Shown here: positions 1 through 10,119 of the stretch, piece after piece
Numbering within the stretch: position 1 is the stretch's first letter
How the letters are laid out: each line of letters starts with the position of its first letter
Assembly (NCBI RefSeq): GCF_016808335.1
Contig: NC_053149.1
Span: 16,295,714-16,359,713, forward strand
DNA from: Panicum virgatum
Lineage: Eukaryota > Streptophyta > Magnoliopsida > Poales > Poaceae
DNA length: 64,000 nucleotides
Direction of reading: 5' to 3'
Translations under genes and position numbers: made by a program
Notes under the pieces: model-generated
Seen by the model: the letters and a program-made list of their open reading frames with translations, nothing else
Databases searched by the model: none
Told to the model about the DNA's origin: nothing

Positions 1-1260
1 GCAAAGTTGCAGAGGATCCGTTTCCTCGCGTGGTGGGGTCTCCGGCTTCTCCGCTGTTTTCAGGCCTTCTAGGCTCTGTAGCTCACTTCGGCCCAGTAGA
101 GCCCGCCTGCGTGCACGAACAATTCTGTCTGGTTTAAAAGATGGAAAGAACAACAAAATTCAGGCAGTCCATCTGTCATTTTTGTATCTTCGAAACCAAA
201 TCGAATTCAGATCTAAGTTTTTGTGCGAATGCAGAAAAGTTATCATTATCTACACGCTTGCAAAGTTTAAGAATGTCTGACAACTTCGAGATTGCTTCTA
301 TGGTGCATTTGTACCATTTGCAATGTCTGGTGCATTGAGACTGACCCCAACAGATGAATCACGCGAGGCAAATGCAAAATGCATCTCCGCTCGGTACTGT
401 ATATGTCCTGCACCTTCTTCAACAGGCGAGGCAAAAGCGAAGGCAAACTGCCGTCGCTGGAGAGAGACGGTGCAAATATACACTCCCTCTCTCCTCAAAT
501 GCATTTCAGAGGGCGAGCGGGGCGCGACGCGGCCGGCGGCGCGAGCAGGCGGATGGCCAGCGGCACGCAGGGGGAGCGCGCACAGCGGGCGACTGCAGGT
601 GTCGCAGGGGACAGGCGACAGGCGAGCAGCGAGTGATGTCCGGGACGGGCGGCACGCTGGTCGAGCGGAGCGCGGGGGCGGTGGCACGCAGGTTGAGCTC
701 CGCCGGCCTAGGCCTCCGAGCCGCTCGATGCGCCGGCGGCGGCGGGAGGGGAGCGGAGAAGAGGGGTCCGGGGAGCTCCGACGGAGGAGAGCGCTGGAGG
801 AGGATGGGGCCACCCCGTCGTGTCCGCTCTGCCGCGCCGCCGTCTCCTCCCGCACCCGCCGCTCCTCCACCGCCTCCGAGCTGGAGAAGGGAGGGCGCGG
901 CTCCGGCCAGATCCGAGCCCGAGCTCGGCCATGGTGAGGCCGTCTGCGCGGGCCTCCCGGAGGCGGCGGCGGAGGCCGAGCCCTGCGACAGCGCGGCCTC
1001 CCGGCGGCGGGTCGGCGCGCGGGAGGGAGGCGGGGCCGGCGTGGATGGAGGCGGGCCGGTGCGCACGGAGGTCGGGTCGAGGCGGAGGGCGAGCGACTTT
1101 AGTGGCGGAGGTCGATTTGCCTCTCCGAATTGGCACTGCTGTTGGAGTCTTCTACAAAAATTGCTTCTTCTCGTCACTGTTCAATTGAGGCAAACCAAAC
1201 TCGGTTTGCCTCTCCAGAATGGCTCTTGCGTGTTGGAGTCAGTGTGACAACGCCAGAAAA
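1..1260. other. GC-rich stretch, possible TIR element, no convincing gene
   Basis: The interior (about 500-1110) is extremely GC-rich, so long open frames appear on both strands. None resembles a known domain or shows a consistent exon structure. The edges share diverged inverted words: CCAACAGATG and GAGGCAAA near 345-375, against TTTGCCTC and TGTTGGAGTC near 1115-1150 and 1185-1240. This suggests an old TIR element that captured GC-rich sequence. No target-site duplication was found. Positions 1-300 hold nothing recognised. Confidence 0.3.
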
Positions 1261-1656
1261 AGCACCCTCGCTACGCGTGACTTCATCCTTGAACGAGGCA
1301 ACCAAGGGCAAGATGCGGCCAAAGTTTTTCTTGGTAATTAAATATTCCATCAGTAAACTCAGAACTTTTTTGCCATGTTGTTGATATATATTCTTCATCA
1401 AGGAGCTACCCGATATGCCAACCAAAGGACAAAAATATGGCTCCATGGTATAGGATGTATGAGATAGTACGTGCAGTATACTCTCCGTATCATCCTCGGC
1501 CCATATAGTCTTGCACAGCACAGCGTTGCCCATGTTCGTCATTCGTCAAGAGCTTGCTCTTGCAGGCATCGTTATTGGTTATTGGGTCATGATTACGCAG
1601 GAATGCAAGATGGACGTGGCCCTTCTCGTACTGGAACACGACGTGCATATAGGATA

Positions 1657-2026
1657 TGGGTTCCGTCCCAAAATATAATAACTTTTTTGATTTTTCAAAA
1701 TCAAACATTTTCATTTTTTACCACGTATATGAAAATTTCATCTCGTATGGCTCAAGCAGAAACACATAAATTTTCAACGGATATTAGAAAAAAAGTTCAA
1801 AACTTCACCAGCCACCGTATTTGATCGATTTGCCTTGAAATAATATCTTCAAAAATAATTATTTTTTAATAAAAGATTATATGTTGTGATAGTTGGTTTC
1901 ATTATGAATAGCTGATATCACTTTTATATCGTCAATTTTTATATTTTTTTACCATCTACGGTCAAAGATGAAAATGTTTGACTTTGAAAATTCAAAAAAA
2001 TGTTATATTTTGTTATGGAGGTAGTA
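1657..2026. mobile_element. Degenerate Stowaway-like MITE
   Basis: The left end (TTCCGTCCCAAAATATAATA) and the reverse complement of the right end (CTACCTCCATAACAAAATAT) are diverged inverted repeats of the Stowaway type. The interior is AT-rich and non-coding. Confidence 0.55.
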
Positions 2027-2513
2027 CATTATATTCGCTCCTCAAGAAAGATTCAGGCTTTCAAATAAGCATTTAATAGGTAATAATCGAGAATTACCTA
2101 TGGATCTAGTTTCTTCTTCAATAAGCCAATAACATCTCTGGGGATAACAGGGATCAAACGGACATGGCCAAGACAATGCAATGCCAGTTGAGCTGCAATA
2201 ATGTTCGTTTGAATCGAAGAGAAAGATTTAAATTTACGCTAAAATTTCATTCTCTGATGACTTATCTTCGTTCTATCCACTTCCTTGCCCTGATAATTCT
2301 AAATTTGCAGCTTCCTCAAATGCAAAATATTGAAAAGGTAAAGCAGAGAAAGATTGGTCACCATGTGTATCTATCTTCTATAATAACTGCTTGTGTGTGC
2401 CACTATAATATTGACAATATATGGACAGAGTGACAGACGGTGACCTTCACCACTCACCTTTTGCACCTATTTACTCCGGCCACGTTAGGGCGTGAAAACG
2501 ATCATACATGATA

Positions 2514-2769
2514 AAAAAATTGCTAAAAAACTAACATCATTTTTGTTTCTCAGAAATGACAAGAACAAAAAATGAAAATGAGATCAATATTATCGAAATC
2601 AAAACAATTGGAAACCATTATATATGACCAGGAAAACCAATAATAAAAAATTGCTAAAAAACTAACATCATTTTTGTTCCTCAGAAATGACAAGAACAAA
2701 AAATGAAAATGAGATCAATATTATCAAAATCAAAACAATTGGAAACCATTATATATGACCAGGAAAACC
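2514..2769. repeat. Tandem duplication, 131-bp period, two copies
   Basis: A block starting with AAAAAATTGCTAAAAAACTA is repeated after 131 bases with only a few substitutions (for example TTTCTC against TTCCTC, ATCGAAA against ATCAAAA). It is AT-rich and non-coding. The near-identity suggests a recent duplication. Positions 2030-2513 hold nothing recognised. Confidence 0.9.
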
Positions 2770-2886
2770 GACAATAGAACCATAGTTCTATTCTTTAGGT
2801 CCGAGCATTCAACTAAGCGTGACTAGAATTTATGTGCCACAGAAATTTGGGCAAACTACATATAATTCATTCAGCACAATAGCTAT

Positions 2887-3254
2887 CACTACTAGTATTT
2901 TTGGGGTGGATGGTACCGGGTGGTGTTATCACCCAGTATTAAAAAGGTGCTCCATGGGTTACTTTGAAAGAAAAGTATCTTTCTCTCAATCATGATTGTT
3001 GTATAGGTGAGATAGTATCGGAGGTACACGCGAGCCAAAAGGCTGCAGGTTCGAATCCTAGCCACTGCATGTGCGTATATTTCGCGTGACTTGTGACTTA
3101 ATATTTTTTAACTTAAAATGCTTTGGTATCGGATGGAACCTTCACCTGATATTAAAAGGAGGTCTTAGGCACCGAATTATTTACCTCATGACCGAGACCC
3201 GATCGCATAGTACCTGTTCAAGAACCAGTGCCGATCAGCTTTTTTCCAGCAGTG
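2887..3254. mobile_element. Miniature CACTA transposon with tRNA-like cassette
   Basis: The element opens with CACTACTAG and closes with CCAGCAGTG, the terminal pattern of CACTA (En/Spm) elements. It is flanked by a 3-bp duplication TAT (2884-2886 and 3255-3257), the expected length for this superfamily. The interior has a pol III box-B-like sequence (GGTTCGAATCC, 3048-3058) followed by TTCGCGTGACTTGTGACTT. The same cassette occurs in the CACTA element at 55879-56521. Confidence 0.85.
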
Positions 3255-3257
3255 TAT

Positions 3258-4527
3258 GCGCACGGTTTCTCTGATACTCCATCCGTTCTCAAATACGGAG
3301 CACAAGGCATCCAAGCAATAAAAAAGGGACACAAATACAATTATTTGGCCAACATCTCGCAGGTTTAACTTCAACCGCAGGGATTGAAACCACGCGCCGA
3401 CGTGCCGCAGCATGGATGTTCAGTCTGAGCTTTGCCTGATGCATGCTGTGCCACGCTGTGGAACAGCCTGTAGTCCCGTGCAGGAGTTGTCACCAATGAT
3501 GTAAACGGACCACCCACCTGGAAAGATTACAGTACATGATCTGTTATCTGTAGTCCTGCGCATGGGTCTCATGGCGACCGGGACTGCGAGACTATCTCCC
3601 GATCTGGATCCTCTGCGCGCAGCAAGAGCTGGAGGTCTTCGCACTGCTACCACACTACCGATAATTAACAGGGGCGGGCAGCCGCACGGGGCAAGAGGGA
3701 CGTCGTCTAGCTACCCAGGGTTTTCAATTCCTGCACACAAAAAATTTCAGACCTCACCGGTACACACGAAATATCCGATCAAATTCAAACGAATTTAGAT
3801 GTTTTTCAAAACATCTGGCATGATTTTACTATGAATTATCACGATTTTACCGGTATGATAATTTTCGGACCCCACCGATAAACATGAAATTTCGGATTTT
3901 TGGGGGTGAAATTTCACCGAAATTATTAATCCTGCGTCTAACCACTCCATCCCTGGAAATAAGAGAGAAACATGCTGCAGTATTGATCCAAAAAAACAAT
4001 GCTATACGTATATGTACCTTGTAACTACACGGAGCGCAATCAACTAAAAATACTTCGGAAAAACAATGGTACATCTAAAAGGAATCAAGGTGAAACTGTG
4101 CTAGAACTTACATTAGAAGAAGCCATGAGTTCGCTCCAAACTGAGCTGCTGATGACCATTTCACTGTTCTTGAACTCGTTTTTTTATCAGACCAACGAGC
4201 ATCTATCGGTGTGCCTATCAGCATCGACCTGCCTGTCAGTGCTGCATCGACAGAAGCAGCTGGTGCTAGACAAACGCAGAAAATCACATGTCAAAGTTCA
4301 GGTTCAAGGTAAGCCGTCTCTGTCGTCCCCTTTCCTTTCTTCTTCTTCACAAGAAAAGGCATGTATAAGCATATTGGTGGCAGCTGTGCAGTGGAATAAT
4401 CGGCATAGAACACCTGCAACAACCTGCAATGATTTGGTGCGCGTAAAATAAGAACAGGCAAGCAAGGTGGAGTTCGCAACTGCCGCAGCATTCAGCTGGT
4501 ACTGACGAAGTACGCCAGGGACAGGTC
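3258..4527. other. Intergenic, no gene recognised
   Basis: A half Stowaway end (CTCCATCCGTTCTCAAATAC) lies near 3276. AT-rich sequence at 3720-3940 has repeated ACCGGTA and GAAATTTC words. No frame here has support beyond chance. Confidence 0.5.
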
Positions 4528-4543
4528 ACAGATGTGCCGCCAT

Positions 4544-5294
4544 TTTTTAGATAATGGATGAAAAACATCCGGCCTCTACGCCCAAGGGCGTACACAGCCA
4601 ATTATTACAGGATTCGCAACATTGGGAAAAATAGATGAGAGCGAAGCCGTTCTCAAAGATAAAATTACAGCAAATGATAAAAAGTGTTCCATCCTCCCTT
4701 GATGAACTCCAAAGCGATAGTCTCTATGTTTGTGCTCATCAAGGAAAGTGCTATCTTGGCTTGCTCCTCACGCTGCAGCTGCGCCCAGAAACGTAACCAG
4801 TACGTCCCCCTGAAAATAACCTGCAAAATCGAATGGTATTTGACTTTGTGAAAAATTATATCATTCCGGCATCGCCAGATTGCCCAGCAAACAGCAGCCA
4901 CTCCCACCCAAATCAAATTCCTAATCTTTTTAGATTGATTAGAAAGCCATGAGCCAAACATATGCCTAATCGAATTAGGTGGAGTCAAACCTGTAGCGTA
5001 AGAAATTATCCTCCAAACCATTCTCGCGTACGGGCAATCTAAGAAAAAATGATCTATAGACTCATTAATATTACAGCCACAACATTTTTGGCTACCCGTC
5101 TAGTTCTTTTTAGCGAGATTATCTTTTGTTAAAACCACTCCCTTTTGCAGATACCAAAGGAAGATTTTAATTTTGAGAAGAATCTTTAGTTTCTAAATAC
5201 TCTTATGTCGAAATGGTGGGTTGACCTGGATGTGGTCATATTCCAGTTGAAATAATCAGGCTCGTCCACCGAGTTGACATGGCGATTTGCAGAT
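4544..5294 (-). mobile_element. 5'-truncated LINE with zf-RVT fragment
   Basis: The body is flanked by a 16-bp target-site duplication ACAGATGTGCCGCCAT (4528-4543 and 5295-5310). It ends on the minus strand in a short A-run, as expected from target-primed reverse transcription of a LINE. The minus strand encodes the C-terminal zinc-binding region typical of plant non-LTR reverse transcriptases: CCGCN...DHFFLDCPYA, then a tryptophan-rich stretch ending in AIWRCRNDIIF. An in-frame TAG interrupts the reading frame upstream of the CCGC motif. The endonuclease and the catalytic RT core are absent, so it is dead. Confidence 0.9.
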
Positions 5295-5310
5295 ACAGAT
5301 GTGCCGCCAT

Positions 5311-5844
5311 GGCTGCATAATACTCTCTATTTGGACGCTTTTTATATTGCGCTATGCCGCTATCTGTTCTCCCTACCATGTTACTCCTGTGGCCGGACGC
5401 CCTTTGGTCGGTCCTGGATTCAGAGAGACAGGTGGTGATGTACGGCCGCCTATACACCAGCATCGATCCTTATTTTAACCAAAAACCCTGAACTATTTGT
5501 TTTGAACGTATAGTAAAGAAAAGAACCCTCAACCTTTTGATTACCTAACTTGAAACTGTATAGTCCTCCTACTTCTGACAGCAATGCATACACAAATGCC
5601 ATGGCAGCTTGGTTCGTGATGCATATAAATTTGGATTCGAATTCGGCACACAGTTTAATGTCATCACAACATCCAGACGGATTGTATACTACAGATATAC
5701 CAGCAGATTCCTCCTCTGAAGATGTGCTGATTGCATGTAGGGGTCGGGCATAAGGGGCGCGGCGCAGCAGATCCGATGACGGGACGCGGCAACCGAAACG
5801 GAAGCACGTCGTCTCGCCTGCTCACGGTCACGGTCACCGGGCGG
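5311..5844. other. Intergenic, no gene recognised
   Basis: Only short chance open frames are visible. This stretch separates the LINE from the hAT-like element. Confidence 0.5.
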
Positions 5845-7159
5845 TAGGGATGAAAGCGGTCGGGAACATTAGGGAAAATACCCTAATTATTTTCGTTTTC
5901 ATATTTTTATGCGGGAATGGGTACGGAAACGGGAGAACTCGATCGGAAAAACGAAATCGGATACACGGGAAATCGAAATCGAAACAATTCGATCGGAATC
6001 ATGTCGATAACAGTCGGGAAACGGTATTTAAAAGTGGGAACATCAACACATGTAACCACTTCAAACGTTCAACTCAACACAATAGATTCAACCATGCATA
6101 CATAATACATAAGAAAATAAAACTATAGTCCATAGATAAGTAAATAGCACCACGACATAACATTAAGTCATTAACATAACAATAGCATGCCATAATCTCA
6201 CACTGTCATAATAACCAATAACATGTCACCATAACCGACAATAGAAGTCCACACTCTCATACTATCATACAAGTAACAAGACGTGCACACTCATACAAAT
6301 ATCAAGTCCACTATCCACAGACAATCACACACAGAGACACACTGGACACACCATTTAACTTGAACATCCCAAGCGCTAGGGGCAGGCTGCAGGGAAGCAA
6401 ACGGTCAGGGCCTCCTCGGCGGCGACGCGCTTGGCGAGGAGCTGAGTTGCTGGTCACCACTCACAGATCCAGGGCGCGACGACGGATGATCTGTCTCTTG
6501 GTAGAGGAGTGAGCCTGGACCCTGGAGGAGGGGTGCTGCCGACCTGCCGTGCTGGTGCGGCTACTGCGGCGGGAGGGAGGCGCGCCGGGGCGGGCAGTAG
6601 TGCGCCGGCGCGGCCACGCTGCCGCACGTGAGGGAGGCGCGCCGGCCCCGCGGGGCAGCCTAACAGGAGGGAGGGGCGCCGGGGCGGGCTGCAGCTCGCC
6701 AGTGCTGCGGCACGGCCGGACGGCGGACGGGATCGATGCAGTGCGGCCAGGGCCGGGGAGGGGAAGGATCGATGCCTTTGCCTGATGCCTCGATGGGGTG
6801 CGGCGGCTGCCTGCCTGCCTGCCTGCCTGCCTGGGAGGTGGGAGCGGACTGGGGAGTTTGCTAGGGTTTGGACTTTGGAGCGCTACGCGAGTGGCCTCTG
6901 GGCCTTGGGCCTTGGGCCGTGGGGTGCAATGGCGCTTGGGGCATGGGTGCTGGATGGGCTACTGCTAATTCGGGAAAACATTCGGGAAAAACCGGATTAA
7001 AAACGGGATCCGCGAATTCGGTCAGGAAAAGCCTCCAACCGATTTCGATCCCGATTTCGCCGAATTTTACCGAATTTTTTTTCTGTTTCCGTTTTTTTCC
7101 CGAAAATGCGGTATTCGATTGGTAAAAACGAGATTTTCCCGTTCCCGCTTTCATCCCTG
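5845..7159. mobile_element. Non-autonomous hAT-like element
   Basis: The termini are inverted: TAGGGATGAAAGCGGTCGGG on the left, and CAGGGATGAAAGCGGGAACG read from the right end. The CAGGGATGAAA start is typical of plant hAT elements. The flanking 8-mers CCGGGCGG and CGGGCCGG match at 6 of 8 positions, so the duplication is only tentative. The subterminal regions are full of CGAAATCG/GGGAAAC-type words. The centre (6360-6960) is GC-rich and contains a (CCTG)n run near 6806-6834. No transposase is present. The right end lies about 325 bp from the phytocyanin start codon. Confidence 0.7.
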
Positions 7160-7316
7160 CGGGCCGGCCTGCCTCCCATGATCTCGTGCAGATAAAAACC
7201 CTATCGCTCGCCTGCCGACACACTTCACCGCCGCGCCGTGCCGTGCCAGCACAACGTGAGAACTCCGTGGCGGCTTGCGCGACGCTGCCACGAGAGGGGA
7301 CATGCTACCGCGCCGC

Positions 7317-7339
7317 TTTCTCTCTCTCTCTCTCTCTCT
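7317..7339 (+). repeat. (TC)n microsatellite in the phytocyanin leader region
   Basis: An uninterrupted run of TC repeats lies about 150 bp upstream of the start codon. Pyrimidine-rich runs are common in plant core promoters and leaders. TTTTAAAC near 7353 is the nearest AT-rich box; assigning either as a promoter element is inference. Confidence 0.5.
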
Positions 7340-7484
7340 AGAGCTCCGTCACTCTTTTAAACCCCAGAGGCCCAGAGGACATCATCGTCATCCATCACTA
7401 GCTCGGAGCAGAGGAGGAGCAGAATCTGTTCGTCCCTTCCCCGAGAGGCAACCTACCACGCTAGCTAGCGAGCGAGCTGCCGGG

Positions 7485-8902
7485 ATGCTGATGCAGCTCT
7501 CCGGCGGCGGCCGCCGGAGCATGGTCCTGCCGTGGCTCGCCGTGGTGGCGGCGGCGGCCGCGCTGGCCGCCGCCCCGCGCGGGGCGGAGGCGTACCGGAA
7601 CTACACCGTCGGCGACGACAAGGGCTGGTACGACGGCCTCACCCTGCCCGGGGTCGACTACCAGGCCTGGGCCGACGGCATCAAGAACTTCAGCCTCGGG
7701 GACTTCCTCAGTGAGTAACCCTGCATAACCTGCTCTGCTTTTGCTGATGGTCTTGATGATCGATTTGCAGCCAAGCCCTCAAGTGGTTAATCATTGGTAG
7801 TAACTGTCGTTGGGCTACCGACCTCCGTCAGATCTTTTTCTTTTTAACTGTCTGATTCGCATGTGCTACTCGGCCCGCACATGAGTAGGTAGCACGGCAT
7901 CCTCTTTCAGGCCCTGTTCAGCTTTGCCAAGGCCGATGGATCAGCCTGGGAATCTCTTCATTTCTGGTGCTTGTCGTGTGATCGATGCATCGGGGGCACT
8001 CACCTTTCTGCTGCATTTCCCTGATGCACATGGCCTGTGGGGAAAGGCGCAACGCAACACGCCCCTCCATTCTCAGGTCGTCGCTCATCAGTCGCCGTCA
8101 TGCCGGCCGATTAGTTGTCTAACCAAGGTTTTGAACTGCTAATCGCCACCTTGCCAATCACCACTTCGGCTCCCTGCATGTGGCCGCGCATGGTACTAGT
8201 ACTTTACCTGCTGTCGTTTCACGTTACAAGAACATGGCCGGCCGGAGGGTACGGTACCGGCATGGCTAGCAACTGACAGTAAACTCACCACATCACTGCA
8301 GTTATCAGTCACAAATCTGCTTGTCCAGCTGCATAAACAGCCTATCGATTTGTTCGTTGTTCCTTTGATTAATTTGCAATGTGTTCTCGTAATGATCAGT
8401 CTTCAACACGGACAAGAACCACTCGGTGGTGCAGACGCGGAACGGGACGCTGTACAAGAGCTGCGACTACAACGACTCGGGCCCCGACGACACCCTCGAG
8501 TGGTCCGCCGCCGCGCCGGAGTTCACAAAGGACGCCGTCACCGTCGCCGTGCCGCTCCTCAGGGAGGGCCGCACCTACTTCTTCTCGGGCAACTACGACG
8601 GCGAGCAGTGCGAGAACGGCCAGCGCTTCGCCATCGACGTCGCGCACGGCCAGGGCCTGCCGCCGGACCTCAGGCCGCCCGCCGCCGCCGCCGCGCCCGC
8701 GCCCTCCGCCGGGCCCGCCGACGGCGCCGCCGTGCTCGACTTCAGCCACCCCAAGAACGTCACCACGCCCAGCGCTTCGGACGACGACGACCGCGAGAGC
8801 GGCGGTGATGGAGACACCTCGGGCGCCGGCCGGACTCTGGCCGGGATCGGCTCCGGCCTGGCCCTGACGACGCTGGTCGCCACCGTGCTCCTTGCAGTGT
8901 AG
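7485..8902 (+). CDS. Early nodulin-like phytocyanin, GPI-anchored
   Basis: Two exons, 7485-7710 and 8400-8902 (GT-AG, phase 1), encode 242 residues. Residues 1-36 form a signal peptide (alanine-rich core, ending GAEA before YRNYTVGDDKGW). Residues 37-156 are a plastocyanin-like domain. A Pro/Ala-rich linker follows, and a hydrophobic tail (about 217-242) is consistent with GPI attachment, so the protein is probably at the outer plasma membrane or cell wall. Of the type-1 copper positions, the first His is present (H83 in KNHSVV) and a Gln sits at the axial position (Q150). The Cys ligand is Ser (YFFSG, S138) and the second His is Gln (Q145). The structural Cys pair (C97, C146) is kept. It is therefore an ENODL/uclacyanin-like member that should not bind copper. 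The start is the first ATG that gives a signal peptide. Confidence 0.95.
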
Positions 8903-10119
8903 TAGGTTAGTTTCTCGTTTTAGTGACGCCTGATGTATGTGATTTGTTGTTGTAATGTGTTTACTACTAGTCAAAGTAGAAGGGTTTCTACAAGGTGACA
9001 TGTTTTAGTTAGTGAAGTGCTTTCACTTGTACATTGTGCAATTTCTTTGATATGTACTGGGTTTGCTAAATAATAATAATTCCATTCTTTGGATCGACCA
9101 AACTCGCCTTTTCTTAGAGTTCTGCTGCGGCAGCCAGAACTGGGTGGTGGGTGCCAAAGAGACGTGGTGATTTCTTCGGATGCTGCAACAGAAGAGTCAA
9201 ATGAAAATGTAATCATGTGCCTGCATCTATCTAGGACCCCTGTCTCTATCTACTACTCTGCGACCCCTATAAAACCACCTGTTAATATTTTCCTACATCC
9301 ACCCGATTGTGATGCACCCAGTGAGATGATGATTTCTCTGTCCACTCCATTTCGTACACGCAAAATCCTCCTTGTTCTTGATGAACCATCCAGATCTTTT
9401 ATTATCCCTTCATTAATTCTCTTACTCACTCAAATCTAACGGTGATAGATTGTTGTGGTCTAGTTGATCACCATAATGTACAGCTCTGATAATAGAATAG
9501 ATTGATACTCGTCTCTTTTTTATATCGATACTCAAATTGATCGAATATTCTATTTAAGCTAGTGCTTTTCAATTATGCTTTACTTATGATTCAATCATGT
9601 TTGAATTGCATTAATTTCTTTTGAACCCACGAATACAGTTGTGTTGTGACTTGTGATCACGCGTACAGCCTACAGAAGAGAGGAAAAAGCACCAGAGCAC
9701 GAGCGGGCTTAACTTACCTAAGCTCCAAATGAGCCCAACGTTGCTGTGGCCACAGGGCCGAAGTTAGGCAGGAAAGCAAACGGTGGGCTAGATGATGATG
9801 ATGGGAGGGAGGCTGGAGGATCAACATTTAACTTGGGTCGAACATTATACTTGGGCCTAGGCTCAAACCCATTTCGCGGCCCAACACCACCCACTTAACA
9901 GCAAAGCGCACCAAACCTTAAAACCGACGGAAAGAGACGACCCACGTCTGATCGTTCATCACTCTCTCTCCACCCCTCCCCTCCCTTTCCGCGCCCGCTC
10001 CCACCCATCCCAGATCCCGATCCGCCGCCGCCTCCTCCGGCCCCGGCCAGATCCAGCCACCACCTCCCCCGCACCGGCCGCCGCCGGCCCGCCGCGCCTC
10101 CTCCGCCGCGGCCGCCGCC
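8903..10119. other. 3' flank of the phytocyanin gene and promoter/leader of coatomer beta
   Basis: 8903-9100 is probable 3' UTR. 9100-9700 shows nothing recognisable. 9890-10119 is pyrimidine-rich (CTCTCTCTCCACC, then C-rich) and is the likely leader of the next gene. The antisense frame over 9895-10608 is a GC-driven shadow of the coatomer exon. Confidence 0.5.

Noticed and set aside
354..1247. 297-codon open frame in GC-rich DNA
   Set aside because: Overlapping open frames exist on both strands, the composition is Arg/Gly/Ala low-complexity, and no domain is recognised. This is the expected result of very high GC.
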